Assembly: GCA_037501455.1 (NCBI GenBank)
Contig: CM074857.1
Coordinates: 100,101,501-100,165,500, forward strand
Direction: 5' to 3'
Source: Lantana camara
Lineage: Eukaryota > Streptophyta > Magnoliopsida > Lamiales > Verbenaceae
DNA length: 64,000 nt
Part shown: one piece after another, positions 20,112 through 32,710 of the stretch
How positions within the stretch are numbered: position 1 is the stretch's first letter
Layout: each line of letters opens with the position of its first letter
The notes under the pieces: model-generated
Seen by the model: the letters and a program-made list of their open reading frames with translations, nothing else
The model's database searches: none
Told to the model about the DNA's origin: nothing
Position numbers and translations under genes: made by a program

Positions 20112-23100
20112 TTGCTGCTGAGAGATCTCTGTATATAGTATGGATATATATATATATGGATGACGGCAGTATGGGACTGACTTTTGGAGGAGGGCATGTA
20201 TAGCTATGGTTGATGATCCCCGACTTTTAGCACCACTGATGACGGTTCAGATGACATGGTACCTATGGTAGGATGTGTCGAGCATGGTTGGAAGGTATGG
20301 TAAGGCATGTATGGGAGCAATTTCATTATAATCAGATCCTCCCCATTTTGATTTTTGTGTAATATGTAGCCTGTTGTAAAATTTACCAAACCATGCGTAT
20401 TTATGACACAGTATTCACCACTTTATTCTGCTTATCTGTTTACTGTTTTCCATAACTGTCAATGCATGAGTCTTAGAGTTGCTTCAAGATACCATTAGGG
20501 CCGTTATTAGGATCATGCCATTTCATTTATTTTCATCATGATATGTCATCTTATCTCATCGGATTATTGTTATATACTGTTCATGTTTATGAATGGTTGA
20601 TGATTATGTCACTTGTGACTTATTGTTGATATCTTGTTGATTGAGATATTTCATACATACTTGAGATTATATGTGAAATACGTGGATTAGCAAGTATGTG
20701 AATCATTCTTATTGGCATGTATTATATATATGTCCCTGGATTCTTGCAAATTCAGCAACATCATGCTACCAAGAAGAGCACTACGCAATCGTGTACCACC
20801 ATCGCCACCCCATAGGGAAGTCACACCACCTAGGTATGGTACGCCATCACCACCCAGAAGGGAAGGATTCCCAGAGTTAGCAGAAGTACTCCAGGAGATT
20901 CTAAGGGCAAGGGGTAATCCTCCTAATGAAAAGTCACTAGAGAAGTTCCTTAGAATGAATCCTCCTAAGTTCTATGGCCAACCTAATGATTTAAAAGTTG
21001 AGAATTGGATAGCAAGTTTGGAAAAGATCTTCGAAGCTATGGATATCTACCCAGAAGATCGTGAGCGAGTTCAGTATGCTACATTCTTAATGGAAGGAGC
21101 TGCACTTAATTGGTGGAAGTATACTCATCATATGTGGATTGAGAATAACGTCAACAGTAACTGGACTGAGTTTGTAAGGGAATTTCAGCAAAAGTACACC
21201 CCTCAAGTTACTCGCAATGCAAGAGAAGCTAAGTTCATGAGCCTAGTTTAAGGGAATACGAACGTGATGGAGTATGAAGCCAAGTTTGTCAGACTAATCA
21301 AGTATGCACCTCTCATTCTGAATGATGAACGCAGCAAGACTAAAGGATTCATTGATGGTTTGAAACCTAAACTACGTTGTGCGTTAGCATCGTTGGATGT
21401 CGAGACGTACACCAGAGCAGTGGACAAGGCTTTGAAAGTGGAAGCGGCTTACAAGGATATCAGAATAACTGTTAGCCGTTAGGGACCTTCTAACCCAAAG
21501 CCCTTTCAGGGGAACAAGAGACCTTCCGGATATTCCACTCAAGGAATTGGAAAGAAACCTATGATGGCTCAACAACAGCAGAAGGCTCCATATCAATAGC
21601 GAACTCCTCATCAACAGAAAGTACCACCACAACCAAAGGCACCGCAGCAGTTCAGAGCACCTCAGGCCACTCAAGGGGAAATTGTTTGTGATTTCTGTGG
21701 TCATAAGGGGCATACTGAGGATAATTACAGGAAGAAGGCTAGTCAGTGTGTATGGTGTGGATCTACAGATCATATGGTTGAGAATTGTCCAGCAAAAACT
21801 AGGAAGTATGGGGTTCAGGATAAAGGCAAGACGGTGGTGGGGACGATTGGCAAACCCGTGGTTAAAGGTAGAGCTTATGCACTGGATGGCAGTGAGCAGG
21901 TTGATCCTTCATCAGTTGTGCAAGGTATTTTGCACATTCTTAACACACCAGTTCAGGTCTTGTATGACCCTGGTGCCACGCATTCATTCATTGCATCTAA
22001 ATTTTGTGCGCATTCACAATTTTCACTTGAACAATTACCATGTAACTTTGAAGTAAATTCTCCTTTGGGGAGTTGCCTCGTAACGGATCAAGTATATAAA
22101 TGCTTTCCTATTTGCATTGGTAATCGCTACTATCCGTTGAATCTTATCATGTTACCGATGATAAAGTACGATGTTATATTGGGAATGGATTGGTTATTCA
22201 AGTACCAAGCCAAGTTGGATTGTTATAAGAAAGAATTCATCTTGGGAGATGATGAAAGTGGGACATCAGAAAAGAAAGTGGAGAAGTTAGTAATGGTTTC
22301 GTCAATAGAAGCAAAGAAAATGATTCAAAATTGAGAAACAGGATTCATCGCCTATCTCTTAAATAGGCCGAAAGATCAAATCAAGATTGAAGAAGTGGAG
22401 GTAGTCGACGAATTTCTAGAAGTGTTTCCCGAACACTTAAACTCGTTACCACCCGATCGTGAACTAGAGTTTACAATTGAGACGATACCAGGAATAGAGC
22501 CATTTTCCAAGACGCCTTATATAATGGCTCCAGCAGAACTTCAAGAATTGAGAAAACAATTGGATGAATTGTTAGGGGCAGGATATATTCGACCGGGCAC
22601 ATCGCCATGGGGTGTGCCTGTGCTTTTCGTCAAGAAGAAAGATGGATCATTGCTTTTGTGCATTGATTACAGGGAACTCAACAGAATGGCGATCAAGAAT
22701 AAGTACCCACTACGTCACATCGATGAGTTATTCGACATACTTCAAGGAGCATGGGTATATTCTAAGTTGGATTTGAGACAAGGATACTACCAACAGAAGA
22801 TCAAGGAAGCAGATATTCCCAAGACTGCTTTCAACAGTCGTTATGGTCATTACGAGTTCATAGTAATGCCATTTGGTCTGACTAATGCACCAGCTGCATT
22901 CATGGACATGATGCACCGAATATTCAGACCATTCCTCGACAAGTTCGTGGTAATTTTCATCGAAAACATTCTAATGTTTTCCAAGACACCAGAGAAACAT
23001 GCTGAGCATCTTCGTTTAGTGTTGAACACTTTACTAGATCACAAGCTATACGCAAAGTTCAGTAAATGCGTGTTCTGGTTAGAACGAGTTACGTTTCTTG

Positions 23101-25572
23101 GACATATTATCTCAGGATCAGGAGTTGAAGTCGATCCTTCAAAGATTGAGTCAGTTATGGATTGGAAGCCACCAAGGAATCCATCAGAAGTAAGAAGCTT
23201 TTTGGGATTAGCAAGTTAATACAGAAGATTTGTCAAGGATTTTGCAAAGATTGTAGCACCGCTCGCAAAGTTAACCAAGAAGGAAGGGAAGTTTGAATGG
23301 ACCGAGAAATGTGAGCAGAGTTTTCAAGAATTGAAGAGGAGATTGGAAACAACACCAATCTTAACTTTACCTGAAGGCAAGGAAGGATACACTGTTTACA
23401 CCGATGCCTCGAAAGAAGGTTTGGGAAGTGTATTAATGCAAAATAGAAAGGTGATCGCTTACGCATCGAGGAAACTTAAACCTCATGAAGTCAATTACCC
23501 GACATACGATTTGGAGTTAGCCGCAGTGATTTTCGCTCTCGCGAAATGGAGACATTACTTGTATGGAGTTTCGTTTGAAATCTTCACAGATCACAAGAGT
23601 TTATGCTATCTCTTCACTCAGAAGCAGTTGAATATGCGACAGAGAAGATGGATGGAGATTCTAGAAGACTATGATTGTGTTATTCAATACCATCCGGGAA
23701 AGGCAAATATTGTTGCAAATGCCTTAAGCAGGAAGACTTCTTTAGCACAGATTTCAGCGGATCCGAAGATTCAAAAAGAAGTGCTACATGTGATACATAA
23801 AGCTCGAATCGCAAATATCGTAATGATATCACCTTTGAAGGAGAAAGTGTTAGAAGCTCAAGAAAACGACGAACGGATTAAGAAGTGTATCAATTCAAAG
23901 GAGAAAGATGATGAGACAAAGTTCAAGACCTATGAACACGGAATTTTGAGATACAAGTGTCGGATATACGTACCAGTTGTTTTAAGGAAAGCGATTCTTG
24001 ATGAAGCGCATAAGACCAAGTATACGGTACATCCAGGAGGAACTAAGATGTATCAAGATGTCAAGACGCATTTCTGGTGGAATGGTATGAAACGAGAGAT
24101 AGCCAATTATGTCAAGAAGTGTTTAACTTGTTAGAAAGTTAAAGCTGAGCACCAGAAGCCCAGTGGAATGTTGCAACCGTTACCAATTCCAACATGGAAA
24201 TGGGAACAGATCACAATGGATTTTATCACTGGATTACCTAAAGTCAAAGAAGGATAAGACAGTATATGGGTGATCATTGATAGACTCACCAAGTCAGCGC
24301 ACTTTTTGCCGATGAAAACAACGGATAAAGTCATCAAGTTGGCAAAGCTGTATCAACAAGAGATTGTGAGACTACACAGAGTTCCAAACAACATAGTGTC
24401 TGATAGAGATCCGAAGTTTACTTCGCAGTTGTGGTAAGGAATTCAGACTTTGATGTGAACAAAGTTAAACTTCAGTACCGCAACATATCCTCAGACGGAC
24501 GGACAATCAAAAAGGATGATCAAGTATTTGGAGGATATGCTAAGAGCTTACACATTGGATTTTCAAGATAGTTGGAAAGATTGCTTACCCCTTGTGGAGT
24601 TTGTGTGACACCCCGATTTCTCGGCTGTACAGGTACGCGCGCCACGCGTGTGAGTTTTAGATTTAGGATTTACTTGATTCCTTTTTCTGCCTAATTGCGT
24701 TATTTTAATTCCCTTGACTTGAATAGCTGCAATTATATGATTTAAATTTTCTAGTCTTTGTGAAATTTATTACGTGAATTGTATATTTATTTTCCCGAGT
24801 ATGATTAAGTGTTCAATTAATTTTAATTGTGAGAATTCTATGCCTATTTGTTCTTAATTGAAGCTTTGTATAACTTATGAACTTAATTGATAAATTTCTT
24901 GAGGACTTAATTGCCACATTCATATCTTTGGCACCTTATTGCATTCATTTAATTTTTCCAAGGACCAAGTAGCAAATTCTCCCATTTCCTTCTCTTCTTG
25001 GACCGATATAAACTATACACACACATACATACACTCATTTCTTCATCTCTTTCACATGAACAAACCTTTCTTCCCCTTTCTTCTCATTCAACCGAGCCAT
25101 CCAAAGAAGCAAGAGACCAAGGAATTCCTCCATTTTCATCAAGATATCCAGCTCTATACTTCTTCCATTCCATCCTCTTCCATCTTCCTCTTCAAGGTAA
25201 AATATGTATGTATATATATGATGGTAAAGCTTGGAGTATGCTAGGGTTTTGTGGTTCTTTGCTTCCTATGAGATTATATGAATCATATATAATGATCTTG
25301 ATTTGGTTTTGTGCATTTATATAAAGAGTTGCATAAAGTTTGAGCATGAATGATCATATTCAATTTAAGTGTTTCTTATGGAGATCTTGATGAATTAATG
25401 TATGATATCTTAGTTCTTTTGATGTCTAATCGAGATATATGGTAGGATATGTGTATATGAACTTATGCCTTAAATTTGGTTGCTTTTGGTTGAGCTTTGG
25501 AGTGGTTTTTGCCCCTTTTCTTCCCTCCACACACAAACCCCCAGTTTTGCTTCTTTTTCTCGCCCAGAAGGA

Positions 25573-25662
25573 CTACCCGGGCGGGTAGTTTAATCCAGAG
25601 AGTTTCTGCACTCTTTTTCCCCGGCCGGGTAGATTTTGCCTTGTATTTTCCCCGGCCGGGTA
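25573..25662. repeat. Three GC-rich palindromic units in the solo LTR
   Basis: ACCCGGGCGGGTAG, CCCCGGCCGGGTAG and CCCCGGCCGGGTAC occur at about 25575, 25618 and 25647 within otherwise AT-rich LTR. The related LTR at 38055-43604 carries a different set (TCGCGGCCGCGA) at the equivalent position. Confidence 0.75.
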
Positions 25663-27160
25663 CTCCCTCATCCGAACTCTGATTGACCTGATTTTTGAAC
25701 CGTTGAAAACCTCTTGAAGTCTAGAAAAACCTCCAATTGGAATCATCTCAATATCTTTTTCATTTGTGAGATATAATCAATTATTTTTGGTGTCGCCACT
25801 TCGCCCGAAATCTGCTTTCATCCAAGTTTAAACTTACGCCATTTTCTCCTCGCTTTGAACCAAATTTCGTGCCATATATCATTTTAAATGTATATGTGTC
25901 TAGTTTCATTCCCAAGAAAAAAAAACCCAATTCCAATTTATAGAACTCAAGATATTTCCATTTTCCTACAGCTTGTGCATCCCCGAAAACTGTCAGCTTT
26001 TTCTAAACTTCGCCAAAACCGTTCTTCTTGCATTCCTTTCACCCCTTTGGCTCCCGTATGTGACTTATATGAATTATATGCTTACTTAGTTGGTATTTAT
26101 GCTCTTATGTGACACTCATTGGTCTTTACTTTCCTAAACTTGATTGTGTGAACTCGTGTTTTATATATGAATTGAATTCGTCTGAGTAATTGAGCATATG
26201 AACACGATCACACCATTCCATGAAATTCTTATGCTTTATTCATATTGAAACACGTCATGACAAGTTTTATCACTTCATAAACATTCTTGCCGTGTGTCCT
26301 ACTTGGTTCCATTTTGAGTCGTGTCTCACAAGTACACTGTATCCTCTTTCTTATTCAGTGATCTCCTCGGTGGAGATGTTTGGGATTCGTGGTCCTACTT
26401 GGTTCCATTTTGATATCTATGTACCGGAAATGATTTATAAACTGCATAGTGTTAATCCTACCCTATTTTGCGAGATATTCCTAACTGCCCCCGGCTTTCC
26501 TAGCGCTGGGCTAGCCGGTGTGGATCTTGTACCTATTCCTGGGGCCCAGGGGCTTGTGTATTGAGGGAACCGGGGAGGCATCGGGCAGACGGTCTACTCT
26601 TGCACAGGTCCTATCCTGTTGGACTACCCGGATACCCACCAGTAGGTTTGGTGGGAGATGGGGCTCCGATCTAAGGGAGTCATGAACCCGAAGATCACCC
26701 TGATGCGTGGATGTGGAGGTTATCTACCGGCCACATTGCACCCGGAGAAAGGAGATTAATTTATATTCGTTTTTCCCGCTTGATAATTAATTATAACTCC
26801 TATTTCCTGCTTATTTCCTGATTACCTGCTTATACTTATCATTTAATAAGTGAAAAGTGGAGTCCAGGATGGAATAAGTACCCATTCTCGCCGGGTCCCC
26901 TTAAAATGTTAAACATAGATATCCGTAACCTCTGGTAGGCCTCCAGTCCCTGTTCAACACCTGAGTTCGTGGATCGGTAAGGTAAAATAGGCTTCAACAG
27001 AGGGCGTACGGATATCGACACATGCATATTATATCCCCGTTTATCTGACATGCATGCTTGAACATAATTCCACCCGTACGTATTGATTTACTTCTGATTT
27101 CTGTCTCCTGTTTTATTAACTAATAATGTACAATGGAATTATGCCTGCCTGATTACCTGT

Positions 27161-27184
27161 ATATATATATATATATATATATAT
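27161..27184. repeat. (AT)n microsatellite
   Basis: About twelve AT units inside the solo LTR. A T-rich homopolymer run follows at 27562-27579. Confidence 0.8.
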
Positions 27185-28395
27185 GCGTGTGTACCCCCTT
27201 CACTCAGTCAGTTGGCTGACCCCTCTTTCTCATTGTTTTTAGTCATGTCTTGCAGGTTCTGTGGTCGTTAGGCGGGAGTCTTTTGAGGTTCTTGTTCGAG
27301 TCTTGGTCTAGCTCGCACTACATTGTCCTGCATTCACATTTCCTGCTTTAGTTTAGGCCTTGTCGGCCAATGTATTCTACTTTTGCTTTATTGAATTCGG
27401 GATAGGTTAGGACAGGTTGTATTTTCTTTAGTTGAACCTGTTTTACTTTCCTGCTTGTATTGTTTTTATGTATTGGTTGTGAATACATGACTGCCTTATT
27501 CCTGCTGCTCTGTTCCTAGTGATTTGTTGGTAGGGTCTAGTCCCGCCTAGCACAGAGTTGTTTTTTTTTTTTTTTTTTCTGTCTCCGTTCGCTATGAGCT
27601 TAGTTCATGTATGGACTTTCCATTTCATGGGTGGACGGGGCTCATAGTGCGGGGGATGTGGTGCCCTCCGTCTAAGGTGTCACAGTTTGCATACAATAAC
27701 AGTTATCAGGCTTCGATTCAAACCGCGCCATATGCAGCCCTTTATGGAAGAAAGTGCAAATCACTGTTGTACTGGGATTTGGATAAAGTAAGATAAACAG
27801 AGGATGGATCGAAAAGAACAAGTTCGGTAAAGTGGATTCAAGAAGCAACATAAAAGATTCAAATCATTCGTCAAAGAATGAAAGCTACCCAGGACAGGCA
27901 GAAGAGTTATGCAGATCAATGTAGAAGAGATTTAGAATTCCCAGTGGGCAACAGATTGTTTCTAAAAGCATCGCCAAGGAAAGGGTTTACTTGAATTGGG
28001 AAAGGCGGTAAATTAAACCCTAGATACATTGGACCGTATGAGATACTAGAATGCATTGGAGAAACTGCTTATAGATTGGATTTACCTGCAAGTCTTATGG
28101 GAATCCACAACGTATTCTACGTATCTCAATTTCGCAAGTGCTTTTCAGACGAGTCTGAAGTGGTATTAGTGGAAGAGATACCGTTAGAACCAAACTTAAC
28201 TTATGTGTTGAAGCCGACCAAGATTCTGGATAGAAAATTTCAAGAACTAAGGAATAGGAAGATTCCTCTAGTTAAGGTCCTTTGGAAAGGACGTGGCACG
28301 GAAGAGGCAACATGGGAAACAAAAGATAAGATGTAGAAACATTACCCCGAGTTATTATCAGAAACGATCGTGGAATCTGATGACAGATTCTTTTC

Positions 28396-28408
28396 AAGGA
28401 GGGGTGAT
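28396..28408 (+). other. Polypurine tract of Gypsy 1
   Basis: AAGGAGGGGTGAT ends immediately before the 3' LTR start (TGCAACAGCCCG), the normal site of plus-strand priming. Confidence 0.85.
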
Positions 28409-31400
28409 TGCAACAGCCCGTAATGGGGTCTGGCTGAAATGGTAAGCTAAGGGCAGTGGTAAAGCGTTTATAGACCATTATCCTACTTTACAAAACCTCT
28501 TGCATTGCATTCTTACCTGATCAACGTGCTCATATGTGATTTTTAGTACGTTAAGGGGGAATTCTTTATCTTTTACCCACTTCACTATTCATTTACCGAG
28601 TCTACTTTAGCCATCTTGTCACTCAAGCCCTAGAGGTTCATAATCCATGTTTTCCAATCATTTGAACTTGTTTTCCAAGGTTCAGAGTTCTTTCTTTAAT
28701 GTTAAGGGCATTTCGGGCACTTACTGTCCAAAGTTACTATTCTTCTTGCAAACGGGTTTTGATTCAGACACCTTTTACTACTCAATTTATAGTCAAATCA
28801 ATCCTTGAGTCGATACGAGTCTTTTTAAATCATTCTTGACTTGAAAATCTATTTTAAACCTCATTTCAAATTAAACGTTTATTTAAAACCCTAATTCACT
28901 ATTCCTTCTACGAACGGTTTTTCGTTCGGAGAACTTCTACTCTTCAAATTTGGGTTTAGAGTACTTCTTGATTCATTCATCTCTTCGTTCAATCCCTAAC
29001 TCGAGTTTCGAATAAAATGTTTTTTTTTAAAATAAGTTACTATTCATCCTACGTTTCTAACTTTTTATCGGTAAAATTTTTTATAGTGTATATTGGGCTT
29101 AAAACGATTGTTGATTTATTTTATGGCATTTTAAAACAATCCGGACTTTCAAATCATGTTCGGAGGTTGTTTTTCATTCGTCTTCGTTTAAAACGTTCAA
29201 GTTTCTATTCTTTAAAACCAATATATCTTTCTAACTGTAAATCCGTTTTCATCGAGAAATATTCGTTTTGAAGCTAATTTATGTCCGAGTCACATAAGCC
29301 AACTTCCAGCAACTCATCTTCGTGTTTACCATGTTAAATTACCTAAATACCCTTCATTTCCCATTTTTATTTAATTACCAAGGCCAAGCTTACAAGAGAA
29401 GCTACTACACTTTGCTCTCCTACCCTTGGAGATAGTTTTATTGCAAGGTGAGGGGTCTCCTAACAACTATAAATACCACCCTCATGTCTTCATTTTTCCT
29501 TGCTCAATGTTGTGTTAACAACTCCCATTCTTTCCCTCTCTCCCCCTCTTGGCCGAAGCCATCCCCCCTCCCCTATAGGTTAGTTGTTTTTATTTTATGT
29601 TATGTTTTAGTTTAGCTTATATTTTTATGTTATGGTATATTTATATTATGTTTAGGTTGGGTTTTAGGGTCTTCCCTAAGCCATATAGGATTTTATTTTA
29701 TGCATTTATGGTATAATTTTTATGATATATTTGAATAGTTGTTCATGTGATTTAATTGTTTATAATATGCTATGATATGTTATGAATTAGTTTAATATAT
29801 GCTATGATCATGCTTTAGGGATTATATGTGTTGTATATTGATGTATGTTTATGATATTTAAATTATGTTCATGCATGATATTTAATGGAATAGTATTATA
29901 TGATCAATTATGTCACAACATGTTACATATTGTCAATTGATTTAATTGTCACATATTATATTATCATTGCTCATGCTATGCTATGAATTATGTTATGATA
30001 TGATGCTACATTGTTATATGATTCATATATTATGAATTGATCTTATGTTATGACTTGGATTAATGGAATATTATTTGATCATATCTTATACCCTTAATTA
30101 GTGTCACACATTATAACCTAAGATAGAATAGTACTTTAATTAGACCTTGTAACCTTAGGTTATACCTTTTAATCTAGATCACACATGCTTCTAATAATAT
30201 GAACTTCAACCATAAGTTATAACAAGATCATAATTTGATTAGAGAGTGTGTGTGTGTGTGTGTGTGTGAACCGCGTGTATGCATGGTGTGCGTGTGTGTG
30301 TGTGAGCATGTGCGTGTGTGTGCATAAGTGTGTGGGTTTGAAGCGAACCCTTCGACCCGACATGTGAATAGTAACCTTGAATAGTAATCTGGAATAGTAC
30401 TTTTGAATAGTAAAATGAAATAAAATTCGGGATACCTAATTAGACGTTTGCACTTAGGGTTTCCCAACCTCGGGTCTAAAATATCTTTTCAAAATGAGTT
30501 TTCTTTCGTGGATTTGTTTCATAACCATAGGGTTACGTTAGGATTCATAATTTGACTAATACTTACTCGACTTTAGTAAGATCATAGTCTCACGTTAAGA
30601 TAACTCACTTCAATGTGTTTCTTTATGTGATACCTTATCTCCAATACCTTAAATGGTATTACTCTCATGTGTTATCTCCTTATGTGACTTCATCATTCAT
30701 ATGCATCATGTAGAGTGGGTCTTAGTTCTTAAGCTCACTTTAGTACGTCACTTACAGGAGTTAAGGTTGAGCACTGGGATCCTCAGGGCGCCATTTAATC
30801 ATACTACGCATCTTTACCTATTACTAGGTGAGGTTACAATTTCAAACTGGAACCATGATTATATCTATAGTATCAAATGTTTTCAAAACCAACACCTAGT
30901 TCTTTCAATGCATTACTTAAACTATTTCCTTATCGGGACAACTCTTTCATCGATCATTTACTTCATTTATCATTTATTCAAATATCATATTTATTTATCG
31001 TTCAAATATCATATTTATATTCAATTATTGTTTCAAACAATCATATTCATTTATTCAAAGTTTATCATTCATCGTTTATAGTTCATCGTTTATCATCGCA
31101 TCATTTATACATGTCCTTCACGGACTACATTGTATTCAAGCATTCGGATTTACTCCGGATGTTCATTCATATGCAAGCTTTATCGTTTCATCGTTATTGC
31201 GCCCGACGGTTATGTGTGGAAGTGATGCTCGGGAGGTGAGCGACAACGACATCACTAATACCGATCATCACCACTAGACAATTGACACCGGCTTTAATCA
31301 GAGGTTGGTTAAGTCAGGACAATCTGTCAGAGAAAGGACCACAAATCCTTATCTCATTCATCGTTTATCGTCACCTAGGGCTAGCTACCCGAAGTGACAC

Positions 31401-32264
31401 CGGAGAAGGTTGGTGCATGTATGTATGTTCAAGATGTTGTTGATCTCGGTCCAACATCGCTCATCGTTCATTGTTTTTAAGGAGTAAGGGTGGAAGATGA
31501 CTAGCTTTCAGGGGCATAAATCATTTTATAAACATTGGTTCATATTTATCAAAGTTATCCTTTACCCCTATCCCGCTTTATTAAAATCATATGAACCAAA
31601 TCATATCATATGTGTGCGCGTGTGACATCATCATTTGCATATCAAATGTTTTCATAAAGTATTTGCCTTTCAAATCATTCTTCAAGGTAAACTTTATTCA
31701 TTTCAAATATCCTTTCATTTCAAGAGTATTCCTTTTAAGTACTCCCTCACTTAGTCACTTTGACTAATACCTCTACCTGTTTTCTAGCCTCATGGTTTCA
31801 GGTCTTGTAGCCGCACTCTAGAGGTATCTTGAATCTCTAGAATGTCTATTTTTGCCCGAGTCAGGACTTATATGTTATTAATCTATTTTGTCCTGCATTA
31901 TGATATATGGCTGCATATGTTCCTAGCTTTATTCTGTAACTTGATCGACTGCTACTTTGTTTATAATATGCTCCCGTGACATTGTCTAATTACTTATATC
32001 ATATCATTACTTGTCTCTTCTACTTAAACTTGATTATATTGTTCATCACATATGTGCTCATTACTTGTTACCATCACGCATGGATTTAAAACTTTCAAAT
32101 TTTCCTAATTTCCGCTGCATTATCATCGAGCATTCATTATGATCTTCATCAACCGTCACCGGTGTATTTGTTAAGTGATGGATTACACCATTATTGGATG
32201 AGTATATCGGTGTGGGGGTTAGAGCGTTCCTCTCCATATATATATATACAAGTGAAGCGCTACA
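28409..32264 (+). repeat. 3' LTR of Gypsy 1 (3856 bp), uninterrupted
   Basis: Starts TGCAACAGCCCG (second position of the conserved TGTAAC changed to TGCAAC) and ends GCGCTACA before gagtg. It aligns throughout with 8835-19243 and preserves the empty site of the CACTA insertion. A TATA box lies at 29467 and a (TG)n tract at 30245-30330. Confidence 0.94.
29467..29476 (+). promoter_or_regulatory. TATA box of the Gypsy 1 3' LTR
   Basis: CTATAAATAC, identical to the 5' LTR copy. It could drive read-through transcription into the flanking Gypsy 2 sequence. Confidence 0.6.
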
Positions 32265-32269
32265 GAGTG

Positions 32270-32681
32270 TGTGTTCTTGTGTAAATTGAGAGATGAATGT
32301 AATGTGTATAATCTATATGATATATGATATAAAGTTAAGTCTTGTATGTATAGGGTTAATTGCACTTAAGTCCTTATGATCATTTTATTTACATGTTAGA
32401 GATAAATGTTATGAGGGTGTATGTGCAATTATGTAAAGTAGAGATCAAGTGGATATGCATATAAATAGTTGTAGAATTATGAGTTAAGTATAATATTATA
32501 TGCATGTTACAATTAATCACTTATGTTATCTTAATGCAATCAAGTTCAATTATAACTAGTCAAGTAATTAATCTTACAATTTACATAATAAAGTGTGAGC
32601 AACAGAAATAAATAATCCTAACTCTCGAAAAATCACACGTGTGGCGCTCATACCTGGAAGACGATAACACGGGGCGTCACA
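32270..32681 (-). repeat. Gypsy 2 3' LTR, inner part
   Basis: Continues the LTR from 8829/8834 after the Gypsy 1 insertion. On the minus strand it begins TGTGACGCCCCG at 32681, next to the polypurine tract, and includes a TTCCAGGTATGAGCGCCACACG stretch similar in kind to the LTR starts of the other gypsy families here. Confidence 0.88.
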
Positions 32682-32697
32682 ACCTCCCCCCTTAAAA
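32682..32697 (-). other. Polypurine tract of Gypsy 2
   Basis: On the minus strand, TTTTAAGGGGGGAGGT directly precedes the LTR start TGTGACGCC. Confidence 0.88.
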
Positions 32698-32710
32698 GAA
32701 TCTGGTCCCC

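Larger units (their letters stand above)
24604..27684 (+). mobile_element. Solo LTR of a gypsy-type element (3081 bp)
   Basis: Starts TGTGACACCCCG, ends GGTGTCACA, and is flanked by gtttg at 24599-24603 and 27685-27689. It interrupts the integrase of Gypsy 1 in the conserved LPLVEF|AYNNSYQ region, which rejoins perfectly without it. It has no primer site, polypurine tract or coding domains, so it is one LTR left by LTR-LTR recombination. A diverged relative in the opposite orientation is at 38055-43604. Orientation is inferred from the TGTGACACCCCG start, shared with the 5' ends of the other gypsy LTRs here. Confidence 0.9.
20763..28423 (+). pseudogene. Gypsy 1 gag-pol (chromovirus type), interrupted by a solo LTR
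   Basis: I chose the ATG at 20763 (MLPRRALRNRV), which fits the basic Pro-rich start of such gags. The retrotransposon gag core (NPPKFYGQPNDL, EGAALNWWKY) is followed by two zinc knuckles near 21690-21790 (CDFCGHKGHTEDNY with Tyr for the last Cys, and CVWCGSTDHMVENC) and protease LYDPGATHSFIA near 21960. RT follows at about 22395-23219, RNase H ([21 protein letters not shown]) at 23331-23740, integrase ([20 protein letters not shown]) at about 24030-24600, and after the insertion the integrase end and chromodomain (VKVLWKGRGTEEATWE). The RT active site reads FIENIL (Glu and Asn codons at 22962-22967) where FIDDIL is expected, so both catalytic aspartates are lost. Removing the 3086-bp insertion keeps one frame of about 1525 codons, broken only by about 13 stops and by no frameshift. 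The frame closes 15 bp inside the 3' LTR. Confidence 0.92.
8835..32264 (+). mobile_element. Gypsy 1: + strand chromovirus-like Ty3/gypsy element with 3.9-kb LTRs
   Basis: Two LTRs match along their length (8835-19243 once the CACTA element is removed, and 28409-32264). The whole element is flanked by 5-bp duplications gagtg at 8830-8834 and 32265-32269. Inside are a primer site, an extra leader ORF, and gag-pol with CCHC knuckles, protease, RT, RNase H, integrase and a chromodomain-like C-terminus. It carries a CACTA transposon in its 5' LTR and a solo LTR in integrase. Without these its length is about 13.8 kb. In the first 240 bp of the two LTRs I count about 16 differences by eye. Confidence 0.93.

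Noticed and set aside
24604..27684. Complete retrotransposon rather than solo LTR
   Set aside because: No primer site, polypurine tract, internal repeat of its own ends or coding domain. The ends and duplication fit one LTR.
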